Below, one piece after another: positions 24,113 through 31,206 of a stretch of 64,000 nt of DNA. Position 1 is the stretch's first letter. Every line of letters starts with the position of its first letter. The notes under the pieces were generated by a model. The model was not told the origin of the DNA. It ran no database searches and saw only the letters and a program-made list of their open reading frames with translations. Origin of the DNA: JBHGAV01 sp041946685 (GTDB lineage Bacteria; Acidobacteriota; Terriglobia; Bryobacterales; Bryobacteraceae); contig JBHGAV010000007.1 of NCBI GenBank assembly GCA_041946685.1, forward strand, positions 34,507 to 98,506, written 5' to 3'. The position numbers were made by a program, and so were the translations under genes.

Positions 24113-27045
24113 CGCATATTGACCGTTACGGTGTTTGCCCTGCGGCCGTCGACTTTGAGCACGATATCCACTTCTCCGCGGCCCGCAAGTTTCTTTGGCA
24201 AGGGTCCCACGTTCACCTGGTCCAGGCCGACAAACGAGCCTTGGGCGGCTGCGTACTCGACCGGCACTGACACGCCGTCGACCTTGACATCGACGGCCGC
24301 CAGGTCCAGGATGCCGCGGATGCCTGTCCCGAAGAGCAACAGGTACACCTTATCGGTAGCTGTGCCGAGGCTGATGGGCACGGATACAACCCGCTGCGAG
24401 GTAGAGTCGTACTGAAACACCGGCACGATCGTCTGCGCGCCGGCGGCATCCACGCGAACGGCCGCCATCAAGCCAATGCCCTGGCCGCTCGCGTTGGCGG
24501 AAAACAGGCCCGGAGCGAGCGAGTCAATCAGAATGTCTCCGGATGCGCCCATCGCGCCTTGCCCCCGGATCGAGACCCTGGCCCGGCCGGCCGCCGAGCC
24601 GGCGGGTATCTGGAAGTTCACCTGGCCGGGGGAGACGAAAAAGAGCGGTGCGGGGAGCGTTACACCGGCGCTGTCGGTGACCTCGACGGTCGTGTCCGCC
24701 AGCTTCGTGGGCAGAGGCACGGCGTCGGCGAGGGCCGTGCCCGGCGCCAAGTCCTGGCCGAAGGCGGCTGCGATGGCCTCCGGAGCGAGCGGCGCGGGCA
24801 GGTAACTGGCCGCGCTGACGATCCAATTGGCGTATGGCAGCGAGTTTGCCGCGCCCGGCGTAGCAGGCTTGAAGATGGACCACGTGTCCGTACCGTCCGT
24901 GGTGCGGCCGTAGGAGACATCTGGCTGCTGCTGCTTGAAGGCCACAGTATCGATGAGGGTGGCGCCGTCGGACTCATATAGCGAGATTTCCTCGCCGTCG
25001 GCATCCAGGTTCAGGTTTGTGTGCAGCAAGCCCTGATCCGTGTCGTTGTCGGCCCAGAACACGAGGAAGCCTTTCGCCGGGATGGTGACGCCCCTTGGAA
25101 TCCTCCATTTCGTGGGGTGCTCGGGATTGTCGCTGAGGTACATCCCCCCCATGTCCACCGCGGCGGAGCCCGGGTTGTAGATCTCGAACCAGTCTTCGAA
25201 GGCGTCCGGCTCGTCCGGATCGGCGAGTGTCTTCTTGTTGTCGGCCATGAGCTCGTTGATTTTGAGCTGGCCGGTGCCTGAGGTCGGGGTGGCTCCCGTC
25301 TTGGGATTGGCGGACGCCGGGGTAGGTTGATCGGTGGCCAGCCAGCGGATGCCGGAATCGCCGATGCGGATCAGGGACTTGCCGGCCGCCAAGGCCGGGT
25401 ACACGACCGAGTCAATCAGCGTCTGCTGGCCGCCCGACGTGTGGTACAGGTAGAGGGCGCCGCCGCCGGGTTGGAGCTTGAACCCGGCATGGTCGGTGCC
25501 CTCGCCAGTCTCCCCATCCAGCCAGAGGACCCGAAAGGCGCCGTCGGCGAGCCCTCCGGACGGCAGCGCCCACTTGGTCGGGTTGGAAGAGTCGTCCGTC
25601 AGATAGAGACCGGACAGGTTGACGGTACCCGGGCCGAGGTTGTGCAGCTCGATCCAGGGATCGCTATCCCCCGCACTGTCTTTGTAAGTTCCGGCGTTTG
25701 CGGGCACGACTTCGTTCAGGCGGACGTCGGCCGGCTGAGCGTAGCCGTCCAGGACCGGGCGAAGGTAGTTGTACCGGTCGCGCACGAACTGGGTGAGGCC
25801 GAGGATCGGATTCTGCGTCCCGCTGATCTGGCTGGTGAGCGACGTCTCAAACTGCTGATTCGTATAGAACTTGCGCGTGTCGGCGTAGACGTCTGGCCGT
25901 ATGAGATCGGCCAGACGGTTGATCTGCGCCTGCATAGAGGTCACGTCGAAACCCTCGCGGAGCATGCGGGCCAGCATCCGGAGATATGTCCGCTTGTAGG
26001 CGTCCACTGCCCAAAGCTTCTCCATCAGCGGCCTGGGGCCACCCATCGATGGGCCGCTCCCCGCACCGCCCGAGCTGGAAGTTGGCAGATACAATGGACT
26101 GAGCGTGGCGGGGACCGTGATTCGCGGAGAACCGTCTCCGGTGGTGCCGAAAGTCTCGTTCAAGTCGGTGTGGATGTGGACGAACTGGCCGGTGTCCTGC
26201 CGGTGATATAGGAAGTACTCGGTCGCCGAGCCGACGTAGGAATCCAGGTTCACGAAGAGGATGTTGGTGGCAATGCCGTAGAGCATGTTCCTGACATCGC
26301 AGATGGGCTCGAGCTGGGCCGGGAGATCGGCCGTCGGCGTGTTGTTCAGGACATACGTGAAGTCGATGAGGTCCGACCAGTCGTTCGCGGTTTCGTTGGT
26401 CTTCTTCTCGTAGACCCGCTCGTAAGCAGCCGCGGACGTACCCAGGTAGGCCAGGGTGGCATTGGCTTCGCCGGCTTTGTAAAGGTTCCCGTCCTCGTTG
26501 TCGCCGAAGCGGTCCCTCATCATCGTCTTGTCGGGCTCTTCCACGGCGATGTACAGACCCCAGTACACGTCGTTGACGTACACCCGTACATGAACCGCCC
26601 GGTTGGCCGGGATGAACTTGCCCACGAAATCGCAAAACAGCTTCTCGCGAAGGAAGTCGGGTTGAAGGTCGCCGTTGTTCAGATTCAGTTTCTTCAGGCC
26701 CAGAAAAGTGGTGCCCGGCACAAACTCGTTGAAGTCAAGCTTGAACGACTTCTTGGTACCTGTACGGCGAAACGAGGCGTTGCCCTTGAAACGGGCCCCG
26801 ATGGTGGGGAGGACAAGATCACCGTACGCCATCCGGGCGGAGAAATAAGGATCGTTGGGGTTGCTGCTGTGGGCCTGATAAAGCGTGTTGTACCAGTTTG
26901 CGTTATCGAAATAGAGACGTATTTCCTGAACTTTGCTGTCGTCAAAGAACGTGTCCGCTTTGTCGGCATGCGCAAGCCTGGCAGCCAGAAGCGTCACCAG
27001 CCCGATGACCACGATTCGCCACATGAGCCTCAGCACCTCGCGCAC
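24109..27045 (-). CDS. Secreted CotH-like kinase with lamin-tail domains and Solibacter-type C-terminus
   Basis: 978 residues from GTG 27045. ATG 27024 (MWRIVVIGLVTLLAARLAHA) gives a better signal peptide and has GAGG upstream, so it is a fair alternative. About 30-430 is a CotH kinase domain: FKGNASFRRTGTKKSFKLDFN, DFLREKLFCDF, VRVYVNDVYWGLYIAVEEPDK and HTDLNETFGT, the last differing from the usual D-L-D-x-x-FG. Two lamin-tail-type beta domains follow (about 450-560 and 590-720; DPWIELHNLGPGTVNLSG, DWFEIYNPGSAAVDMGG). The last 200 residues are a TIGR03437-type domain (PLFFVSPGQVNFQIP). CotH proteins phosphorylate secreted or coat proteins; the target here is unknown. It is the first gene of a five-gene overlapping operon. 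Confidence 0.88.
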   Translation of the reverse strand: MREVLRLMWRIVVIGLVTLLAARLAHADKADTFFDDSKVQEIRLYFDNANWYNTLYQAHSSNPNDPYFSARMAYGDLVLPTIGARFKGNASFRRTGTKKSFKLDFNEFVPGTTFLGLKKLNLNNGDLQPDFLREKLFCDFVGKFIPANRAVHVRVYVNDVYWGLYIAVEEPDKTMMRDRFGDNEDGNLYKAGEANATLAYLGTSAAAYERVYEKKTNETANDWSDLIDFTYVLNNTPTADLPAQLEPICDVRNMLYGIATNILFVNLDSYVGSATEYFLYHRQDTGQFVHIHTDLNETFGTTGDGSPRITVPATLSPLYLPTSSSGGAGSGPSMGGPRPLMEKLWAVDAYKRTYLRMLARMLREGFDVTSMQAQINRLADLIRPDVYADTRKFYTNQQFETSLTSQISGTQNPILGLTQFVRDRYNYLRPVLDGYAQPADVRLNEVVPANAGTYKDSAGDSDPWIELHNLGPGTVNLSGLYLTDDSSNPTKWALPSGGLADGAFRVLWLDGETGEGTDHAGFKLQPGGGALYLYHTSGGQQTLIDSVVYPALAAGKSLIRIGDSGIRWLATDQPTPASANPKTGATPTSGTGQLKINELMADNKKTLADPDEPDAFEDWFEIYNPGSAAVDMGGMYLSDNPEHPTKWRIPRGVTIPAKGFLVFWADNDTDQGLLHTNLNLDADGEEISLYESDGATLIDTVAFKQQQPDVSYGRTTDGTDTWSIFKPATPGAANSLPYANWIVSAASYLPAPLAPEAIAAAFGQDLAPGTALADAVPLPTKLADTTVEVTDSAGVTLPAPLFFVSPGQVNFQIPAGSAAGRARVSIRGQGAMGASGDILIDSLAPGLFSANASGQGIGLMAAVRVDAAGAQTIVPVFQYDSTSQRVVSVPISLGTATDKVYLLLFGTGIRGILDLAAVDVKVDGVSVPVEYAAAQGSFVGLDQVNVGPLPKKLAGRGEVDIVLKVDGRRANTVTVNMR

Positions 27046-27114
27046 TATTTCAACTCGATGACAATTCTACGCGGAATGCGTCCGCTTGGAGTACGACTGG
27101 AAGCCTCCGTGGGT

Positions 27115-27129
27115 GTAAAGAAGTGTAAA
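27115..27129 (-). promoter_or_regulatory. CpxR-box-like repeat GTAAA-N5-GTAAA between CotH operon and kinase/regulator genes
   Basis: GTAAA at 27115-27119 and 27125-27129. On the minus strand this is TTTAC-N5-TTTAC, facing the CotH operon, 70 bases before its GTG and 58 bases before the plus-strand kinase start. The position fits control of both transcripts and autoregulation by the regulator at 28946. Confidence 0.62.
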
Positions 27130-27186
27130 GAGCGAGGCTGCGCTGTTCGCCATGGCGGGCCGGGGAGCGAGAATCGTAACGTATAG

Positions 27187-28941
27187 ATGAGAACCTTGAA
27201 GCGGATCGGACGGCAGGGGATGCTCTCGTGGGTGGTCCTGGGGACCCTGCTGGCGGTGTGCGGGGTCCTCGGTGTCCTGCAATATCGCTGGATTGGCGAG
27301 GTCAGCCGCGCGGAGCGGGACCGCCTTCGTGCCAGCCTGCAAGCCAGCCTTCAGCGTCTGAGCCAGGATTTCAACCAGGAGATCGCAACCGAGGTTCGCG
27401 CATTCACGATCGTCGAGCCCTGGCCGGAGCTGAGCCAGAACGAGGCGGCCGCCGCCAGCCGCTACCAGCAGTGGCGAAGAACCACGCGCCGCGGCGGAAT
27501 CTTCCGCCGGATCGCGATCATGGAGTCGCGAGGGGACACGGCCCTTCTGCGAGTTTTCGACCCGGAGAAGGGAGTCTTCCGAAGTACGGAGTGGCCCGAA
27601 GAGTGGCTCGGCCTGAGAAACCGTGCCGCGCCGGGCAGGGAAATGCCCTTCTGGCAGCAACGAGGCCGGTCCGGTGCCCCTCCCGCTCCGTTCCCGCTCA
27701 CGATCGAGCTCCCTCTCCGCGGAACGCTCCCGGCACCCGGTCGAATGCCCGGCCCGTTCGAGCGAAGAGTCGTCGACCGCCTCATTTTGGAGCTGGAAGA
27801 GTCCTACATGCGGGACGTCATGTTGCCGGAGCTGCTCCAGCGCCATCTGGGCGGCGACGGAAACCTGAGTTACGAAGTTGCCGTTCTCACCAGAGGCCCT
27901 TTGCAGGAAGCAGTCTACCCTCCCGATCCATCGCAGGCCCGGCGCATTGCCGCCGCCGCGGACGCTTCCGTCTTCCTGTTCGAACCGCAAGCGATTCAGA
28001 TGATGCGGCCTCCCTGGGCCGGCGGACCTCCACAGAGGGGGCGGGAGCCGACCGGAGGGCCAGGTCCCGGTGTGGGCAGATGGCAGATGTTCGCGCGTCA
28101 CCGCGCGGGTTCGTTGGAGGAAATCGTCACGATGGCCCGCAGGCGGAACCTGGCGGTTACGGCAGGGGTGATGCTATTGTTGCTGGCCAGTGTCTGTGCG
28201 CTGGTCCTGCTGACGCGGCGCGCGCAACGGCTGGCCCAATTGCAGATGGAGTTTGTCGCCGGAGTGAGCCACGAGCTCAAGACCCCGCTCACCGTCATTC
28301 ACACGGCGGCATACAACCTGCGCGGCAAGCTGGCCAACGACCCGGGCCAGGTGGAGAAGTACGGCGCACTGATTCAGCGGGAGAGCGGCCGTCTGGCGGA
28401 TATGGTGGACCAGGTGATGCAGTTTGCGGGCTCCGAGGTGGGGCGCCCCGTCCAGGATCGCGACCCGCTATTCGTGGATGCCATCATCGAGGATGCCGTC
28501 GAGTCAAGCAGGGCCGTTGTGGAGGCCGCCCGGTGCGTGGTTGAGAGAGCCGTGAATCCCGATCTGCCGCCCGTAGTGGGCGACCCTGTCGCCTTGAGGC
28601 GTGTATTCTCCAATTTGCTGAGCAACGCCGCCAAGCACGGTGCCGGCCAGGACAGGTGGATCGGCGTGTTCGCGTCCACGGTACGGGAAGGGGAGCGCGA
28701 TTTTGTCGAGGTCCGTGTGGCCGACCGCGGTCCGGGAATCCCCGCTGACGAGCACAAGCAGATTTTCGAACCGTTCTTTCGCGGCCGCCGCGCGGTCCAG
28801 GATCAGGTACACGGGAGTGGCCTCGGCCTGAACCTGGTGAAGAAGATTGTCGAGGGACACGGAGGAACAGTCCGTGTCAGGAGCGAACCCGGCAGGCTGA
28901 CCGAGTTCATCGTGCGGCTGCCCGCGTTGGCGAGAGAGTGA
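27187..28941 (+). CDS. Sensor histidine kinase (HisKA type)
   Basis: 584 residues. Helix 1 (about 13-31, MLSWVVLGTLLAVCGVLGVL), a periplasmic sensor region of some 280 residues with a Pro/Gly-rich stretch (about 275-300), and helix 2 (about 322-340, LAVTAGVMLLLLASVCALVLL). Then a HisKA domain with phosphoacceptor His362 in FVAGVSHELKTPLTVI, and an ATPase domain with N-box NLLSNAAKHG (about 475), G1 DRGPGIP, the F-box region FEPFFRG and G2 GSGLGLNLV. All motifs are intact. It would sense an envelope signal and phosphorylate the regulator encoded four bases downstream. CpxA-like assignment is an inference from box and target types; the sensor domain itself is not recognised. Confidence 0.9.
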   Translation: MRTLKRIGRQGMLSWVVLGTLLAVCGVLGVLQYRWIGEVSRAERDRLRASLQASLQRLSQDFNQEIATEVRAFTIVEPWPELSQNEAAAASRYQQWRRTTRRGGIFRRIAIMESRGDTALLRVFDPEKGVFRSTEWPEEWLGLRNRAAPGREMPFWQQRGRSGAPPAPFPLTIELPLRGTLPAPGRMPGPFERRVVDRLILELEESYMRDVMLPELLQRHLGGDGNLSYEVAVLTRGPLQEAVYPPDPSQARRIAAAADASVFLFEPQAIQMMRPPWAGGPPQRGREPTGGPGPGVGRWQMFARHRAGSLEEIVTMARRRNLAVTAGVMLLLLASVCALVLLTRRAQRLAQLQMEFVAGVSHELKTPLTVIHTAAYNLRGKLANDPGQVEKYGALIQRESGRLADMVDQVMQFAGSEVGRPVQDRDPLFVDAIIEDAVESSRAVVEAARCVVERAVNPDLPPVVGDPVALRRVFSNLLSNAAKHGAGQDRWIGVFASTVREGERDFVEVRVADRGPGIPADEHKQIFEPFFRGRRAVQDQVHGSGLGLNLVKKIVEGHGGTVRVRSEPGRLTEFIVRLPALARE

Positions 28942-28945
28942 GGGC

Positions 28946-29632
28946 ATGAGTTCTCGTATCCTGTTGATCGAGGATGAACCGGGGCTGGTCATCACGCTGT
29001 CCGACTTGCTCCGCGCAGAAGGCTACGAGGTCGAGAGCGAGGCGGATGGCTCGGCGGGTCTGGCCCGGGCGTCGGGGGAACGGTTCGATCTGATAATCCT
29101 GGACGTGATGCTCCCCGGCAAGAGCGGCTTTGAGGTCTGCCGGGAACTGCGCCAGAGCGGCAAAGACGTGGGCATCCTGATGCTGACGGCGAAGACGCAG
29201 GTTGTCGACAGGGTGGTCGGCTTGAAGCTCGGCGCGGATGACTACCTTGCCAAGCCCTTCGAGCCTCCAGAACTACTTGCCAGGGTGGAAGCCTTGCTGC
29301 GCCGCCTACGGAAGGAGAAGCTCACGCCGGTTGTGCGGTTCGAGTTCGGAAACGTGAGCGTGGACTTCGAAAAAGGCGACGCTTTCAAGTCTGGCGCTCC
29401 GGTCAACCTGGCCTCGAAGGAGTTGGAGCTGCTGAGATACCTGATCGACCGCCGCGGCAAGGTGGTCCCCCGCGACGAGTTGCTGGAGGCGGTGTGGGAG
29501 TACCAGCCGGGGGTCACCTCCAGGACGATTGACGTACACGTCGCCTGGCTGCGCCAGAAACTGGAAGACTACCCCCAGAACCCCAGGCACATCCAGACTG
29601 TCCGCGGCGTGGGGTACCGTTTCTCACCCTGA
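28946..29632 (+). CDS. OmpR-family response regulator
   Basis: 228 residues. The intact receiver has acidic residues Glu9/Asp10, phosphoacceptor Asp53 (IILDVMLPG), Thr81 and Lys103 (YLAKPFEPPELL). The winged-helix domain (about 130-228) ends in TVRGVGYRFSP, with the recognition region SRTIDVHVAWLRQKL. It is the cognate partner of the kinase four bases upstream. A GTAAA-N5-GTAAA repeat precedes the pair, so autoregulation is likely. It is the best candidate protein for binding the similar boxes at 7886 and 15365 in the window, which is inference. Confidence 0.93.
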   Translation: MSSRILLIEDEPGLVITLSDLLRAEGYEVESEADGSAGLARASGERFDLIILDVMLPGKSGFEVCRELRQSGKDVGILMLTAKTQVVDRVVGLKLGADDYLAKPFEPPELLARVEALLRRLRKEKLTPVVRFEFGNVSVDFEKGDAFKSGAPVNLASKELELLRYLIDRRGKVVPRDELLEAVWEYQPGVTSRTIDVHVAWLRQKLEDYPQNPRHIQTVRGVGYRFSP

Positions 29633-29683
29633 ATCTGGTGCCTCCAAAGCTTCCCCTCCTGTGGCGATTGTTATACTACCCGA

Positions 29684-29892
29684 GTGTCAGGGGGCCGTTT
29701 AGAAGGGCCCCGTCGTGGAGTCGCGAAGTACGCGTACTCGATGGCCCTGGAGCCGTGGAAAACTTTCTCCTTCGAGCACATCCGGAGCAGGGACGCGCTG
29801 GAGCCGCCGCGCCGCAGCCAGACGGCCGTGCGGATCGCTGCCCGTACTTCGACCAGCCGCTGTTCTGCAACGGCAGAAAGTACTGCCAGTGA
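29684..29892 (+). pseudogene. Possible small Cys-containing ORF interrupted by a frameshift
   Basis: Between the regulator and the transporter, two overlapping frames each look coding in one half. Frame 29684 (GTG; or ATG 29741, MALEPWKTFSFEHIRSRDALE) has high GC at third positions up to about 29835. The frame that stops at 29892 then ends in DRCPYFDQPLFCNGRKYCQ, also with high third-position GC. Its TGA overlaps the transporter GTG at 29889 (GTGA), a typical coupling arrangement. Joining the two needs a shift around 29815-29840. Either a real gene carries a frameshift or base error, or the likeness is chance. I recognise no family. A TATACT that could be a -10 lies at 29671-29676. Confidence 0.3.
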
Positions 29893-31157
29893 AAGCGAGA
29901 GTGGCGGCTCTGATGGCGGTGCTGCTGCTGGCGGTTGCCGAAGCGGCAGCCTTACTCGCAGGCAGGGGAGGCCAGCCCGCGTCGGGCCTCAACCTGTTCC
30001 TGATCTTCTATGTCCTGTCGCGGGTTATCAAAGGCTCGAGGGTGTTCGGTGGGCTGTCGTTCACGTTTCAGATCTTCGCGTTCGTCTCGCTCGCGCTGTA
30101 CTTCCCCGGCGCCTTCACGTACTGGGGCTTCGATACCAAAGCGCTGGTGGTTCCCTCGGTGCAGCTCATCATGTTCGGGATGGGCACAACGCTGAGCCTG
30201 GGCGATTTCGCCCGCGAGTTCAAGAAGCCTTTGAAGATCCTGGTTGGCACGGCTCTTGCCTACGTCATCATGCCGGTGGTGGCGGTCGCCATCGTCCGTT
30301 TCCACCAGTTTCCCGACGCCGTTGCCGCGGGCATTGTGCTGATCGGCGTGTGCCCCGGGGGAGCCGCCTCCAACGTGATGACCTACCTGGCCAAGGGCAA
30401 CGTCGCGCTCTCCCTCAGTCTCACCATGCTGGCGACATTCCTGTCCCCGGTCGTCACACCTCTCCTGATGAAGACTCTCGCCGGACAGTTGATCGCAGTG
30501 GACACCATCGGCATGATGGTCAGCATCCTCAGCATGATTCTGGTTCCACTGGCGGCGGGGTTGATGTCCAATAAGATCCTGTACGGCGACATCGCCTGGC
30601 TCCGGAGGCAGAGGAACGTCAGCTTGTTGGGACTGGCGGCCTCACTTGCCGGTCTGTGGCTGTTCGTGGCTCGCTTCCCGGTATCGATGAAGTCCTTGCA
30701 GTCGGGCCTGATCCTGGTTTGCTGGACCATCGCCGCCGTCTCGTTCACAACGGTGGCAGTAAGGCGCGCGGGCGGCCCGGCCAATTGGATGGAGTCCGTA
30801 TTGCCGAAGCTGTCGCTGGCGTCCATCATGCTGTACATAGTCATCGTGACGGCCCATAATCGGGACACACTGCTTAGTGTCGGGCCGGCGCTCTTCGTGG
30901 CTGCCATTGTGCACAATCTGGCGGGCTTCGCCTTGGGGTACGGTTCCGCCAGAGCTCTGCGCCTCGATGACCGTGACGTGCGCGCATTTGCCATCGAGAT
31001 GGGGCTGAAGAACGCCGGACTCGGCGTGGGCCTCGCCTACGACGTGCTGAGAAGCGAGGTTGCGGCCCTGGCATCCCTGATACAGAGCAGTTGGATGAAC
31101 GTCTCCGGTTCCGCGCTGGCCACGTACTGGCGCCAGCGGCCGCCCGTCGAGAAGTAG
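29889..31157 (+). CDS. Bile acid:sodium symporter (BASS)-family transporter
   Basis: 422 residues from GTG 29889. Residues upstream in the open frame are Arg/Ser-rich and non-membrane, so the longer start at 29715 is rejected. There are about ten membrane helices. BASS features include the core stretch PSVQLIMFGMGTTLSLGDFAREFKKP (about 95-120), the crossover region VLIGVCPGGAASNVMTYLAKGNVALS (about 148-173) and AIEMGLKNAGLGVGLAYDV (about 370-388, the E-x-G-x-x-N-x-x-L motif). These line the sodium and substrate sites. Members import bile acids, pantoate, pyruvate and other organic acids. The neighbouring SMP-30-type lactonase suggests a sugar acid here, as inference. The gap to the next gene is 50 bases. 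Confidence 0.88.
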   Translation: MKARVAALMAVLLLAVAEAAALLAGRGGQPASGLNLFLIFYVLSRVIKGSRVFGGLSFTFQIFAFVSLALYFPGAFTYWGFDTKALVVPSVQLIMFGMGTTLSLGDFAREFKKPLKILVGTALAYVIMPVVAVAIVRFHQFPDAVAAGIVLIGVCPGGAASNVMTYLAKGNVALSLSLTMLATFLSPVVTPLLMKTLAGQLIAVDTIGMMVSILSMILVPLAAGLMSNKILYGDIAWLRRQRNVSLLGLAASLAGLWLFVARFPVSMKSLQSGLILVCWTIAAVSFTTVAVRRAGGPANWMESVLPKLSLASIMLYIVIVTAHNRDTLLSVGPALFVAAIVHNLAGFALGYGSARALRLDDRDVRAFAIEMGLKNAGLGVGLAYDVLRSEVAALASLIQSSWMNVSGSALATYWRQRPPVEK

Positions 31158-31206
31158 CATGGTGGGAGGAGAGATGAAGCTGGTCATGAAGTCAGAAAGG
31201 GTAACG

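Noticed and set aside
29715..29888. N-terminal extension of the BASS transporter
   Set aside because: The extension is Ser/Arg-rich, unlike the family, and GTG 29889 begins just before the first membrane helix.
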